Under the pieces are notes generated by a model. That model saw nothing but the letters and a program-made list of their open reading frames with translations, had not been told where the DNA came from and ran no database searches. A DNA stretch of 64,000 nucleotides from Gimesia alba. Its GTDB lineage: Bacteria; Planctomycetota; Planctomycetia; Planctomycetales; Planctomycetaceae. The stretch is from contig NZ_CP036269.1 of the NCBI RefSeq assembly GCF_007744675.1, forward strand, positions 5,807,546-5,871,545, given 5' to 3'. Position 1 is the stretch's first letter, and every line of letters begins with the position of its first letter. This document shows positions 36,446 to 46,052 of this stretch, piece after piece. Made by a program: the position numbers and the translations under genes.

Positions 36446-37753
36446 TTACCAGACCAATTCTATACCAGCAGTCAACCCATCGGTGGAAAAGTCAGAATTT
36501 TCCTGCCGGACTTTTGTGCCTGTCGCCGGGTTTGTTGCCCCGCGATCTTCATTGTAGTCAATAATATTGAAGGCACGTGAAATCTGTCCAATAAACAGGT
36601 AGTCATAACCGACAAAACAACGCAAGTGCTCGTTCACATTCACCTTCGCGTAAAGAGAAAGCTGGAATGTTGGTGAAAACTCATTATTTTTCTGCACAGA
36701 AACAATGCGTGGATCAGTCGCTTCGAACAATTGATCTGTTGCCACCTGATTCGTATTTCGGTTAAAACCAAATGTGAATTTGGGTTCCGCTCCAATTGAG
36801 AATCGCCTGTGTGTGAATTCGGCACGAGCTCCAATACTGGGACCAAACACCCGGTTCTCGACTTTAGAGTAGATGGTTGTGGTACGAGGCGTCCCAATTC
36901 CACCACCAGAATCAACTCCGATCTGATTCATCGCTTCTCGCAAGCTGATCACTCGAAAACCAAATAAAGGTCGCATGCGAAGTCCTTCACCAGGCAGGTA
37001 AGGGTCTAAAACATAGTTTACTCCCGTACCCACCATTTCCGTGTTTAAGTCCACGGTATAACTGGTGTCATACACATTCGTATTCGATGCGAGTTCGCCA
37101 TTTATATTGAAGTTTGTTATGACTACCAGATCGTCTCCCGGGATTGCATTCGATTGTGTTGCAAAGATTGAATCCGTAGGTCGATGAGATTCATTCTTGA
37201 ACAGACCCCAGACGTTCCATTCCAGACTACCTTCCGGCAATGCAAACTCAAGCACGCCTCGCATCCCATTCGTATCCATCGAGTTATCATTATACTCCAG
37301 TGCCACACCATTCCCTCTTCCGATACCGGTCGAGCGGTCGAACACAGGCTCCGGTTCTGTAGGATCTCCGACGCCTAGAATCGGTGCACTCAACAGAACA
37401 TCTTCAGGGCCTTCCATAGACCAGTGAAGATAATCAATTCGTAATTTGGAACTACGAAACATATTCTTGATCGATTTATCAATCGGTGAATCGTAAGTCC
37501 ACCCGCGATCCACGGGCAACTGACGGACGAGCGATCTTGAATATGTGTTGACACCAGAAAAGAGTCCTGTGTCATCCACAATTTCTCCGTCCACCATATC
37601 TGCATCACCGTGCATGACATATTCCGTCGTGCCATCATCGGCTGCTGCTGATTGTTTCTGCCCTACCGGCAATACGGTCGAACTCAGCAACACCAGTAGT
37701 GCACTTAGTCTGAATGGAGTAATCATCATTACTTTCCAGGATGTGCGACTCAT
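36446..37753 (-). CDS. BBP7-family outer membrane beta-barrel protein
   Basis: 435 residues. A signal peptide (ALLVLLSSTVLPVG) precedes a beta-rich protein with alternating hydrophobic strands and the terminal aromatic W in 'STDGLTAGIELVW', the usual end of a barrel. The N-terminal part 'KLRIDYLHWSMEGPEDVLLS' and 'GRGNGVALEYNDNSMDTNGM' match the planctomycete BBP7 pattern, as does the late 'RCFVGYDYLFIGQISRAFN'. It is probably an outer-membrane porin-like barrel. It lies 73 bp after the giant beta-helix gene on the same strand. Confidence 0.82.
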   Translation of the reverse strand: MSRTSWKVMMITPFRLSALLVLLSSTVLPVGQKQSAAADDGTTEYVMHGDADMVDGEIVDDTGLFSGVNTYSRSLVRQLPVDRGWTYDSPIDKSIKNMFRSSKLRIDYLHWSMEGPEDVLLSAPILGVGDPTEPEPVFDRSTGIGRGNGVALEYNDNSMDTNGMRGVLEFALPEGSLEWNVWGLFKNESHRPTDSIFATQSNAIPGDDLVVITNFNINGELASNTNVYDTSYTVDLNTEMVGTGVNYVLDPYLPGEGLRMRPLFGFRVISLREAMNQIGVDSGGGIGTPRTTTIYSKVENRVFGPSIGARAEFTHRRFSIGAEPKFTFGFNRNTNQVATDQLFEATDPRIVSVQKNNEFSPTFQLSLYAKVNVNEHLRCFVGYDYLFIGQISRAFNIIDYNEDRGATNPATGTKVRQENSDFSTDGLTAGIELVW

Positions 37754-37826
37754 TGATTAAAACCTTGCAATATTTGAATCAAAACACAACAGAGTGTTAT
37801 TTAAAACGAGACATTCTCTTTTATAC

Positions 37827-40800
37827 TTATGGCAGCAGGAAGCCATTCAGGCTGATTTGACCATCAAATGTACCTCCGCCAGGATTGAACAGGATGAAAC
37901 TGTTGTTGTTTCCAACAGTCGTCACGTTCACAATGTTATCAACACCCGTTCCCAAAATCAGTGGACCATTTGTCATAGCATTGAAACCAACAGCTGTTTC
38001 GTTGTCATCAAAGCCACCATCGAACAAACCAATTAAGTTGTTATCGATAATCACTGAGGAGTTCGTAGCATCGATCAGATCGAAGAAGATGGCATCTCCG
38101 CCAATTCCGGACATACTGATGATATTTGTATCAATCTGCACACTGTTATTGGCAGCTAGATCCAGAAATCTCAGACCAATCGAGTCCTCACCTGCCATGA
38201 TAATTCCTTGATCAGCATTATTGTTAATCAGGATATTCGCGGGCCCTTCAGTCGAAATCTGAACCCCTTCACTATTGGTACCTGCAATTGTAAAGTTATT
38301 ATTGTTGATAACCCTCAAAGTCATCAGATCGGCTAAATCACTGCTGGTGGCATCAATGTTGATACCCTGGTTATTGGTTGCTCCCGTACCAATAAAATTG
38401 TTTGCATTGGCAACGGTAATATCCAATGGTCCTTCCCAGATCACATCCAGGCCGGCAGTATTAGAAACACTGTTTGTAATACTGTTTCCTTCCAGCAACA
38501 CAGTCAGCAGGGAATCATCAAGTAAACCTCCTGACTGCAGGCGAATCGCATCGGCACTGTCATCTGTGATGATATTGTCCTGCAACGTAACGGAAAAGGA
38601 ATCATCATCGGTATTATCCAACTCGATATTTGCAGTATATTCCAATGAATGCTCTGTCGTATCGGTACCATTATTCAGCAACTCTGAATCGGTCATCTGG
38701 AACGTGCGACCATTCTCAACGATGATACCATCACCGGCGGAATCTTCGACGCGTACCCGCGCCAGATTGACCTCTGTATCATTGGTAACTGTCGTTTCAT
38801 GCCATTCGATACCGGAAACGGTTGGTTGCAGAATTTCCAATCCGTCGATATTCACCCGATCAATATCTTCCAGATAGACCCCATGGGTGGCCTGAGTAAT
38901 GGTTCCCCCAGAATCAATCGTTGTTCCGTCTCCGTTGATAGTAAATAGCCCGGGTGTTCGAGTCAGTCGAATACCAGCACTGTTCAGGAAGAAGCCATTC
39001 GTGATATTCAAGTCAGGGCCATTCGTGGGTCCTGCAGTTACTGAAGTCAGCACCATCGACAAATTCGTGTCCTGGATATCAATGGCAGCAGCATTCGTCG
39101 AGGTAATAATACCCCCCGTAGAACTCAGAGTTCCTGTATTATTATCAGCGATAAAGGCCAGGTTATTCGTCGTTGTTAAATTTAAATCTCCAAAGTTGAC
39201 ATTGCCCGGGTTATCTTGAACGTACACCGCGGGAGCGACAACAGGAAATGCAGAATTGATAGTCGTCACACCAAGTGAAGAAAAGCTGACAATGGGAGTA
39301 TTATTCAAAATGTGAACTGTCGGTACCGTCCCCAAAGTAGTCCCCGTTACGGTCGTATTGCCAAACGAAACCGAACCAGCAGTTCCGCCTTGACCTGCAT
39401 TATCAATTAACAGGACGGAATTCGTCGTACTATTATTGGAGAGAATTGTATTTCCCATTCGAATCAGCGGACTATCATCCATCACAATGAATGCTTCCAG
39501 TGCTGTTCCGGAAACCGTTGTAGTACCCGTTACGTTGAACGAACCAGTATTCCCGCCGGCATTAAATGAGATACCTTCACCCGTACTCCCGGTGACATCG
39601 AGATTACCAGCAAACGAAATGTTCCCGCTGGTATTATTGATGTCGATACCGTGTTCTGTTGCCAGGGATGTACCATTCGTAATCGAAGCGTTCCCGACAA
39701 CTGCCATGTTTCCTGATAGATTCTCGACCAGAATACCAGTACCGTTACGATTCAGGATGCTGAGATCTTGCATCTGGAAGACGCCCTGGAAATCTTCTAC
39801 GAAAAGACTGGCATCCGTTGCTGAATCGATCACAGTAGCAGCCTGTGCGGTATTTCTAAATGTCACAATCGCATTCGCGGTACCACCGGTGACATGAATC
39901 CCTTCATTCGTACTGCCTGTAATTGTTACGTTATCCAATACGGCACCGCCGGCAATATTGCTGATTAATACACCCTGACTGTTTGTGTCGGTGATTCTGG
40001 AATTTGTCATATTTATAGAGCTACCCGTTGTATTCTGGATTAACACCGCTCGCCCGGCACCAGTGTTAGTAATACTACCACCATCGAACCTAAGGAGTGG
40101 ATCACCGCCATCAACAACAAACGCATCGCCGGCCGAATTAGTCACATTGGTTGTATCAAAGGACAAACTACCTGTCGTACTGCTCAGGAATATTCCTTCA
40201 CCGGCGGCATCATTGACATCAACAAAGTTGACATCGACCTCGGAAACTCCAATCCCAACCACACCGCGACCTGTGGGAGTATTCATAATAAATCCGGAAA
40301 ACTCACTATCAGATGCCAGTATTACACCATCCCCCACGGTGTTATTAAATGTGGGACGTACGAGGCTATTGGGTCGGAGGGGGTCTCCAAATCCGGGTGA
40401 GTTTGGCAGTAGTTTGGAACCGAATCCTTGAATATCGATGAAGTGGGGAACTGACTGTCCTTCACCCAAGATACGGTCTCCGGAGGCAAGCGTGATTGGT
40501 GGTCCAGCATTAAATTCGCTTCCTGCGTGGGTAAAGATAATATCTCGATCTGGCCCTGCCTGCGCGTCAGCAATGGTCTGATAAGGAGAGAGTACCATAC
40601 CGTCACCACCTGGTGCCGCCAGGGAATCAACGTGTGAGACCGTCCAAGGCAGACCAGTTGCCGGGTTAATGGCTGTCAGCCCACTATCAACGACGTCACG
40701 TTGTTCAACCACAACGTTGTAATTTCTTCTGACACGTTCAGACATGCGATACATCTGAGTCGATTTTTCCATCTTGTTCCATTCCGGGCGTCCTGCGAAC

Positions 40801-41684
40801 GTCCAGGTAACATTGAAAAAGACGTTCGTATCGAATGTCGCATCATTCGTGACACTCAACTCCATCAATACGTTGGGAAGTGGATTGGCTTGCACGCGAC
40901 CACGCCAGCCCCAGACATCTTCGCTGCCTGTTGCTGCAAAATGATAAGCTCCTGCGTAAATTCGTGCTTCATGATTTTGTGCCAACTGGCCCCAGATTGG
41001 AACCCCCATTTCTGCATCAAAACCACGCATCGCCGTTCCCAGGGTTCGCGTCTGATCATACAGAACATTGAATCCTGAAAAGCGCTGACTGCCGTCATTG
41101 AACTGCAGGTTTAACTCTTTCTGGCGTGTACCAATCGGCAGATAGAAGTTTCCGTTCGCGTCCCAGTATCGTCCCATTGTTTCCACGTTCAGAACTAGCT
41201 GCTGGAATATTTTTGTAGAAGAGTCATCACGACCATAGTAAACGCTGCTACCGAAAATTCGGTCGGTATCATAATTAAAAAAGCGATACCCAAAACCAAG
41301 ACTACCACCCAGGTGACCTCGGTTCGTTCGGAATAACTGAAAGTCTCCAAAGAACATGCCAGCGTCATCTGGATTTTTCGTCCAGGTAAACATGTATGGC
41401 ATTATCTCCAGAGTCGAAATCGATTCGTCTAGACCAACAGTCTTACCTGCCTGGTGTCCAGCGCGAAACAGAGTTCCCATTCCATTACCGGGAACAACTG
41501 ATGAAATACCATCCAGGGTATCACCTGTCTCTGTCCCATCTGCAATGATCGTTGAAAATTCTAACTCTTCTTGGGCTAATAATGTTCCTGACATGGCGGA
41601 TATCGCCAGAACGATTACGCCGGCGATCAGGCGAAATGCAATTTTCATAAACCGTCCAGAATAGCTTGATGTCAACACAGGCAT
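37827..41684 (-). CDS. Giant surface protein: inverse-autotransporter-like barrel plus beta-helix
   Basis: 1285 residues from ATG 41684, which has an excellent GAGGTG six nt upstream; the frame is open to 41801. The signal peptide (FRLIAGVIVLAISAMSGTLLAQ) ends near residue 38. Residues ~50-300 look like an inverse-autotransporter beta-barrel ('GHLGGSLGFGYRFFNYD', 'IFGSSVYYGRDDSSTKIFQQ', 'YWDANGNFYLPIGTRQKEL', 'VFFNVTWTFAG'). A linker is followed by ~850 residues of right-handed beta-helix repeats rich in Asn/Thr/Ser/Gly ('VLDNVTITGSTNEGIHVTGG', 'SNISFAGNLDVTGSTGEGI'-type). It is probably an outer-membrane-anchored, surface-exposed adhesin or enzyme. Confidence 0.78.
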   Translation of the reverse strand: MPVLTSSYSGRFMKIAFRLIAGVIVLAISAMSGTLLAQEELEFSTIIADGTETGDTLDGISSVVPGNGMGTLFRAGHQAGKTVGLDESISTLEIMPYMFTWTKNPDDAGMFFGDFQLFRTNRGHLGGSLGFGYRFFNYDTDRIFGSSVYYGRDDSSTKIFQQLVLNVETMGRYWDANGNFYLPIGTRQKELNLQFNDGSQRFSGFNVLYDQTRTLGTAMRGFDAEMGVPIWGQLAQNHEARIYAGAYHFAATGSEDVWGWRGRVQANPLPNVLMELSVTNDATFDTNVFFNVTWTFAGRPEWNKMEKSTQMYRMSERVRRNYNVVVEQRDVVDSGLTAINPATGLPWTVSHVDSLAAPGGDGMVLSPYQTIADAQAGPDRDIIFTHAGSEFNAGPPITLASGDRILGEGQSVPHFIDIQGFGSKLLPNSPGFGDPLRPNSLVRPTFNNTVGDGVILASDSEFSGFIMNTPTGRGVVGIGVSEVDVNFVDVNDAAGEGIFLSSTTGSLSFDTTNVTNSAGDAFVVDGGDPLLRFDGGSITNTGAGRAVLIQNTTGSSINMTNSRITDTNSQGVLISNIAGGAVLDNVTITGSTNEGIHVTGGTANAIVTFRNTAQAATVIDSATDASLFVEDFQGVFQMQDLSILNRNGTGILVENLSGNMAVVGNASITNGTSLATEHGIDINNTSGNISFAGNLDVTGSTGEGISFNAGGNTGSFNVTGTTTVSGTALEAFIVMDDSPLIRMGNTILSNNSTTNSVLLIDNAGQGGTAGSVSFGNTTVTGTTLGTVPTVHILNNTPIVSFSSLGVTTINSAFPVVAPAVYVQDNPGNVNFGDLNLTTTNNLAFIADNNTGTLSSTGGIITSTNAAAIDIQDTNLSMVLTSVTAGPTNGPDLNITNGFFLNSAGIRLTRTPGLFTINGDGTTIDSGGTITQATHGVYLEDIDRVNIDGLEILQPTVSGIEWHETTVTNDTEVNLARVRVEDSAGDGIIVENGRTFQMTDSELLNNGTDTTEHSLEYTANIELDNTDDDSFSVTLQDNIITDDSADAIRLQSGGLLDDSLLTVLLEGNSITNSVSNTAGLDVIWEGPLDITVANANNFIGTGATNNQGINIDATSSDLADLMTLRVINNNNFTIAGTNSEGVQISTEGPANILINNNADQGIIMAGEDSIGLRFLDLAANNSVQIDTNIISMSGIGGDAIFFDLIDATNSSVIIDNNLIGLFDGGFDDNETAVGFNAMTNGPLILGTGVDNIVNVTTVGNNNSFILFNPGGGTFDGQISLNGFLLP

Positions 41685-42471
41685 CTGTTTCACCTCGGCA
41701 ATGCACGCTGAGTGCAAGTTGGCGTTATCGTCCCGCTCTGTTGTATTTTGATCTGTCATGAAATTGTTTTTATCTATGACAATATTTTCAGGAAAATCCA
41801 TGAGATTATCTCAACAAGTAATCTTCTGAATTCAGGAACAAGCCCCGGAAAAACTCCCTCGACTTGAACTATCAAGTTGCTTTTTACACAACACGCAAGC
41901 ATTCAAGCACAGACAATTCCACCAATGGCAGAACGCTACCCTGTAACAGGGACATGTCTGTTTTGAATTTCTTGAAAAAATCAATTGTTTATTGGAATTG
42001 TTTCAGCACGACCGGCTGGTAATCATCATGAGAGAGGTTGTACTTGATCATTACACTTCTATCGAACGATAGAAACTGATCGAACTTTAAAGGATATGTT
42101 GTGACACGCACCGGGAAAAATGAGCTTTTTGACGGAAACGTGTTACTGGTATTTGATTAGTTTACTGGTTGTTTTTAATGTGAATTGTGACTCGAAAGAA
42201 TCAGAAGACTTCCTTGAGGTAAGGTCGTCCCGTTTTGAACTGAACAGGAAAGGAATTCCGAATGGTTTACTTTCTTGACAGTCCTGAGAGAGATTGATTC
42301 TTTGAGTTTAAGAGATGTTGGGCGGGAAGATATTCTAAATTCAAATCCGACGAAAGACGAATTTGACATTTCGATTGAGAAATTTTTGACAATTTTCAAA
42401 ATAGTCCGCGAAAACAACAACTTCGCCTACTTTCTAACCCCTGATGAATGGGGAAATGGCATGCATAATAT
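41685..42471. other. Intergenic region upstream of the giant surface protein gene
   Basis: About 790 bp, containing the promoters for the divergent genes at 41684 (minus) and 42472 (plus). The palindrome at 42057-42074 is the only clear structure. A 66-codon TTG-started frame at its right end is listed separately with low confidence. Confidence 0.4.
42057..42074. promoter_or_regulatory. 18-bp palindrome, possible operator
   Basis: TTCTATCG AA CGATAGAA is a perfect inverted repeat (8-bp arms, 2-nt spacer) in the gap between divergent genes. The length and symmetry fit a dimeric repressor or activator site. There is no neighbouring T-tract, so it does not look like a terminator. The binding protein is unknown. 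Confidence 0.3.
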
Positions 42472-42475
42472 ATGA
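42275..42475 (+). CDS. Possible small ORF upstream of the prenyltransferase-like gene
   Basis: 66 codons from a TTG start at 42275, with the stop codon overlapping the next gene's ATG in an ATGA arrangement. The predicted peptide is hydrophilic with a helix-like segment ('DEFDISIEKFLTIFKIVREN'). The ATGA overlap is the only positive sign; there is no clear ribosome site and the start is weak. It may be chance. Confidence 0.2.
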   Translation: MTVLREIDSLSLRDVGREDILNSNPTKDEFDISIEKFLTIFKIVRENNNFAYFLTPDEWGNGMHNI

Positions 42476-43416
42476 GTAATGACCCCTATTTAGTAAAATT
42501 GGCCCTGCGACTGGCCGCCGGTCTCGAAAAACTGCCCTCTGCTTCACTGGCAAAACATCGCTCATTTATTCTGGCTCAACAGCAGGTAGACGGAGGTTTT
42601 TCCGGGAGAGAAGGAGACTCCGACCTCTACTATACTGGGTTTGCCGTTCGTAGTCTGGGTATTTTAGGCGGCGTTGAAAAACAAGAGGCAACCAACCTCA
42701 GCCAATTCCTACGAGGATTCGAGTTGGAAAAATTGTCAACTATCGATCTGCTCAGCTGGCTGTATTGCGCCCTGATCGTTCAGGCTTCAGGTGGCGAAGA
42801 TCTGTTAGCCATGGCCCCTGAAAACTGGAATACTCAAATTACGGAGAACCTGGAACGCCTGAGAACCACCGATGGCGGCTATGCCAAGTCAGAACAAGGA
42901 GCCTTGGGAAGCACTTACCACAGTTTTCTGGTGGTATTAATCTACCAGTTAATTGGGCTGGATGTCCCTGATCCAAATGATTTGATTCAGTTTCTCTACG
43001 ACAGGCAACGTGATGATGGGGGCTTCGTCGAAATCTCCCCCATGAAACGTAGCGGCACGAATCCCACTGCAGCCGCGGTCGCGACACTCATTATCCTGAA
43101 CGCCATGGATGATGAGTTGAAGGGCGATGTACATGACTTCCTTAAGCAGGTTAAAAGCTCCGAAGGAGGCTTTCAGGCAAATACGAGGATTCCCTTTGCC
43201 GATGGCTTATCCACGTTTACCGGATTGCTGACTGCCAGTGATCTCGGGCTGTTCTCGCTGATTGATCCTGATCAGATCCTGAAATTCATGACCGAATGGC
43301 TGGAATTTCCGACAGGAGGCTTTCGCGGGGCCAGTTGGGATGAACAGGCCGATGTGGAATACACGTTTTACGGGCTGGGAGTTCTGGCGTTACTCGCGAC
43401 CTGGGCAGAAAAATAA
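42472..43416 (+). CDS. Prenyltransferase/squalene-cyclase-repeat protein
   Basis: 314 residues, no signal peptide. It consists of alpha/alpha-barrel repeats of the type found in protein prenyltransferase beta subunits and terpene cyclases: 'QQVDGGFSGREGDSDLYYTG', 'RTTDGGYAKSEQGALGSTYH', 'QRDDGGFVEISPMKR', 'SSEGGFQANTRIPFADGLST' and 'FPTGGFRGASWDEQADVEYT'. Each ends in xGGF/Y as expected. The protein prenyltransferase zinc residues are not obvious, so catalysis is uncertain. Substrate and partners unknown. Confidence 0.75.
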   Translation: MSNDPYLVKLALRLAAGLEKLPSASLAKHRSFILAQQQVDGGFSGREGDSDLYYTGFAVRSLGILGGVEKQEATNLSQFLRGFELEKLSTIDLLSWLYCALIVQASGGEDLLAMAPENWNTQITENLERLRTTDGGYAKSEQGALGSTYHSFLVVLIYQLIGLDVPDPNDLIQFLYDRQRDDGGFVEISPMKRSGTNPTAAAVATLIILNAMDDELKGDVHDFLKQVKSSEGGFQANTRIPFADGLSTFTGLLTASDLGLFSLIDPDQILKFMTEWLEFPTGGFRGASWDEQADVEYTFYGLGVLALLATWAEK

Positions 43417-43423
43417 CCCTGCG

Positions 43424-44134
43424 TTATTCCTGTGAATCTTCCATATATAGCAAGCGACCACACGACTTACAGAAAACAAGACGTCCGGAATTCAGCTCCA
43501 CACGTAATTGTGGTTCAATCATCACATTACAGGCAGAGCAGAATCTCCCCTCGACAGTTGCCAGTGCGCCAGCACCGTGTGATCTGACGAGCCGCTCAAA
43601 CATGACTTTCAGATTCTCGGGAATAATCTGTTCGGCATCAGCAATCGCTGCTTTGCACTCTGTAATTTCTTCATTTAATCGACTACGGGCTGACTCAAAA
43701 TCCTGTGCTGTTTTTTTCGCTTCCGCGTGCGCGGCATCTTTTTTCTCGACCCAGGATTGAACTTCTTCTTCCTTCTTGTCGATTTTATCCATCAATTCCA
43801 GAATTTCATCTTCCAGAACGCTATTCGCCATTTCGTCGGCTGCAATTTGACCTTTAATAATGTCAAATTCTTTATTTGACGAAGCAGAATTCAGTTTGCC
43901 CTTTAAGTCCAGGATTTTTGCTTCGTTGGATTGCAAATCCAAGTTCTTTTGCTGCACCTGTTTTTTTAACTGCAGCACCTGATCCTGAACCTCTTTCAGC
44001 TTTTCTTCCTGAATTAAAGCGAACTGCTCTTTCAGCTTAATTCGCTTGGGACCCTGCTCTAATTTCTGGTCCACATCATATAATCTCAGATATAAATGAT
44101 GTAAAGCTTTTAAACTGGCTGCAGTAGTCGACAT
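43424..44134 (-). CDS. Coiled-coil zinc-ribbon protein (CT398/zf-RING_7 type)
   Basis: 236 residues. A long coiled coil (about residues 10-170; charged heptads such as 'EEKLKEVQDQVLQLKKQVQQ') is followed by a C-terminal zinc ribbon with two CxxC pairs: 'FCSACNVMIEPQLRVEL' and 'VFCKSCGRLLY'. This layout matches the C4-type zinc-ribbon family found near rpoN or rpoD-type genes in several bacteria. Function poorly defined; interaction with nucleic acid or the transcription machinery has been suggested for relatives. It lies downstream of rpoD on the same strand, beyond the rpoD terminator. Confidence 0.85.
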   Translation of the reverse strand: MSTTAASLKALHHLYLRLYDVDQKLEQGPKRIKLKEQFALIQEEKLKEVQDQVLQLKKQVQQKNLDLQSNEAKILDLKGKLNSASSNKEFDIIKGQIAADEMANSVLEDEILELMDKIDKKEEEVQSWVEKKDAAHAEAKKTAQDFESARSRLNEEITECKAAIADAEQIIPENLKVMFERLVRSHGAGALATVEGRFCSACNVMIEPQLRVELNSGRLVFCKSCGRLLYMEDSQE

Positions 44135-44301
44135 GTTAAAGAACTCCAGAAACGCTTATTTTTACGAGGTGCTATGCGGCGGACCTCAGTGCACTTGCTT
44201 TGTTATAAAGTTTTTTCCTGCAAATAGCCAGACTCACGCAGGAAATCTGGCAGATCTTCCAGGCAGCGCCGGAATCAGCGGCAATGAACGTCTCTCCATT
44301 C

Positions 44302-44335
44302 AAAAAAAAACGCCGATCAAAAATGACCGGCGTTT
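44302..44335 (-). terminator. Rho-independent terminator after rpoD
   Basis: Stem AAACGCCG / CGGCGTTT (extending further with one mismatch), followed on the minus strand by nine T residues (44302-44310 read as A on the plus strand). It begins 6 bp after the rpoD stop. Confidence 0.9.
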
Positions 44336-44340
44336 GATTC

Positions 44341-46029
44341 TCAGATACTGGCAGAAGCCGTGGCATCCACTTCCTCTTCAGAGGACTCTGTCTGCCCCCA
44401 ATCAGGGGCCAGGCCTTCAATAAAGCCCTGTAGCTGCTTACTGCGAACGGGATGTTGCAACTTCCTGACTGCCTTGGCTTCAATCTGACGGACACGCTCA
44501 CGCGTGACTTTGAAGATCCGTCCGACTTCTTCCAGTGTATAGGTATATCCATCGCCTAAACCAAATCGCAGCTTGATAATCTCACGCTCACGGTAGGTCA
44601 ATGTTTTCAAAACGTGATCAATTTTGTCTTTCAGCATTTCCTGGCTGGCCGTGTTGACAGGACTATCCGAATCGGAATCCTCGATGAAGTCACCGAAGTA
44701 ACTGTCTTCACTTTCACCCACAGGACGATCCAGGCTGATTGGATGTCGGGAAATCTTCAGCACACGTCGTGTTTCTTCCAGACTGATGCCGGCGACTTCA
44801 GCTGTTTCTTCCAAGGTCGGCTCGCGGCCATTTTCCTGCAGCAGTTGCTTGCTGACCTTTCGCAATTTGGACATTGTCTCGATCATGTGCACGGGAATTC
44901 GAATCGTACGTGCCTGATCGGCAATCGCACGGGTGATGGCCTGACGGATCCACCAGGTCGCATAAGTCGAGAATTTATAACCACGACGGTATTCATATTT
45001 ATCGACGGCTCGCATCAATCCGGTATTGCCTTCCTGAATCAGGTCCAGGAAGCTTAAACCGCGATTCCGATATTTTTTGGCAATTGAAACAACCAGACGC
45101 AGGTTTCCGCCTGAAAGCTCCCGCATCGCGGTTTCATAATCGAGATACCGCTGCTTGACGGCTTTGATTCGTTCCCGAAGTGTTTCAGGAGTCTCCATCG
45201 TCATTGAAACCAGATCCTGAAGTTCCCGATCCAGGTTAGCACGATCATCCTTGCTGTCTTTTGCTCTCAGATCGTTCATGTCACGAATCTGGTCTTCCAG
45301 TTCCGTCATCCGTTGAGAAATCTGCTCCAGACGCTTCATACCAATTTGTAGACGTTGCGTTCGCAGGCTCAATTCTTCAATCAAAGTCGCCATTTTGCGA
45401 CGGCGCTTCTGCAGCGTAGCATAGGCTGCGCGACGTTCAGACTTGGTCAATTCTGGATTGACAAATCGCTCAAAGTCACCCGCATTTTTATTACTGAGAT
45501 ATTCCAGGGTCTTCAGATTATGGGGCATCCGGCCAAGAATCTGGTTCTTTTCCAGTCCTTCGGTAACCGAAACTTTAATTGTTCTGTCGAAAGGCAGTTC
45601 GGATTTATGAACTTTGTCCAGAATTTCAATCGCCTGTCGCATGGCATAGTCACTGCTCAGCAACTCGCGACGGAAGCGACGACGGGTGATTTCAATTTTT
45701 TTGGCAAGACGAATTTCTTCATCGCGGGTCAACAGCGGAATTTCACCCATCTGCGTCAGATACATGCGAACGGGGTCATCAATTCGGCGTGATGCCTCAT
45801 CTGTACTACGAGACCGGCCACTTTTTGCCTTCTCGGGCTGTAATACCGTAATGACCTGATCGGGAATGATATCTAATTCGATCTCCTCAATGGTCAGCAG
45901 GAGGTTATCCAGCTTTTCAGGGTTCACGGCTTCATCGGGAAGATAAGCGCTAACCTGATCATAAGTCAGATATCCCTGCTTCTTACCATTTTCAATTAGT
46001 TCATTCAATCGGGCGTCGAGTCGGTGCAC
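44341..46029 (-). CDS. rpoD: RNA polymerase primary sigma factor RpoD
   Basis: 562 residues; GTG start at 46029 with GGAGAAGCAAC upstream. The region 1.1-like N-terminus ('[20 protein letters not shown]') is followed by region 1.2 ('[20 protein letters not shown]'), a non-conserved segment, regions 2.1-2.4 ('[19 protein letters not shown]', '[20 protein letters not shown]'), region 3 and region 4 ending in the helix-turn-helix '[20 protein letters not shown]'. It directs RNA polymerase to housekeeping promoters. It starts 23 bp after the dnaG stop, as in the classic macromolecular synthesis operon. Confidence 0.97.
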   Translation of the reverse strand: MHRLDARLNELIENGKKQGYLTYDQVSAYLPDEAVNPEKLDNLLLTIEEIELDIIPDQVITVLQPEKAKSGRSRSTDEASRRIDDPVRMYLTQMGEIPLLTRDEEIRLAKKIEITRRRFRRELLSSDYAMRQAIEILDKVHKSELPFDRTIKVSVTEGLEKNQILGRMPHNLKTLEYLSNKNAGDFERFVNPELTKSERRAAYATLQKRRRKMATLIEELSLRTQRLQIGMKRLEQISQRMTELEDQIRDMNDLRAKDSKDDRANLDRELQDLVSMTMETPETLRERIKAVKQRYLDYETAMRELSGGNLRLVVSIAKKYRNRGLSFLDLIQEGNTGLMRAVDKYEYRRGYKFSTYATWWIRQAITRAIADQARTIRIPVHMIETMSKLRKVSKQLLQENGREPTLEETAEVAGISLEETRRVLKISRHPISLDRPVGESEDSYFGDFIEDSDSDSPVNTASQEMLKDKIDHVLKTLTYREREIIKLRFGLGDGYTYTLEEVGRIFKVTRERVRQIEAKAVRKLQHPVRSKQLQGFIEGLAPDWGQTESSEEEVDATASASI

Positions 46030-46052
46030 GTTGCTTCTCCCAATCTAGCAAG

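Noticed and set aside
42175-42420. 81-codon minus-strand frame upstream of the giant surface gene
   Set aside because: No start context and no similarity; opposite a plus-strand frame that is itself doubtful.
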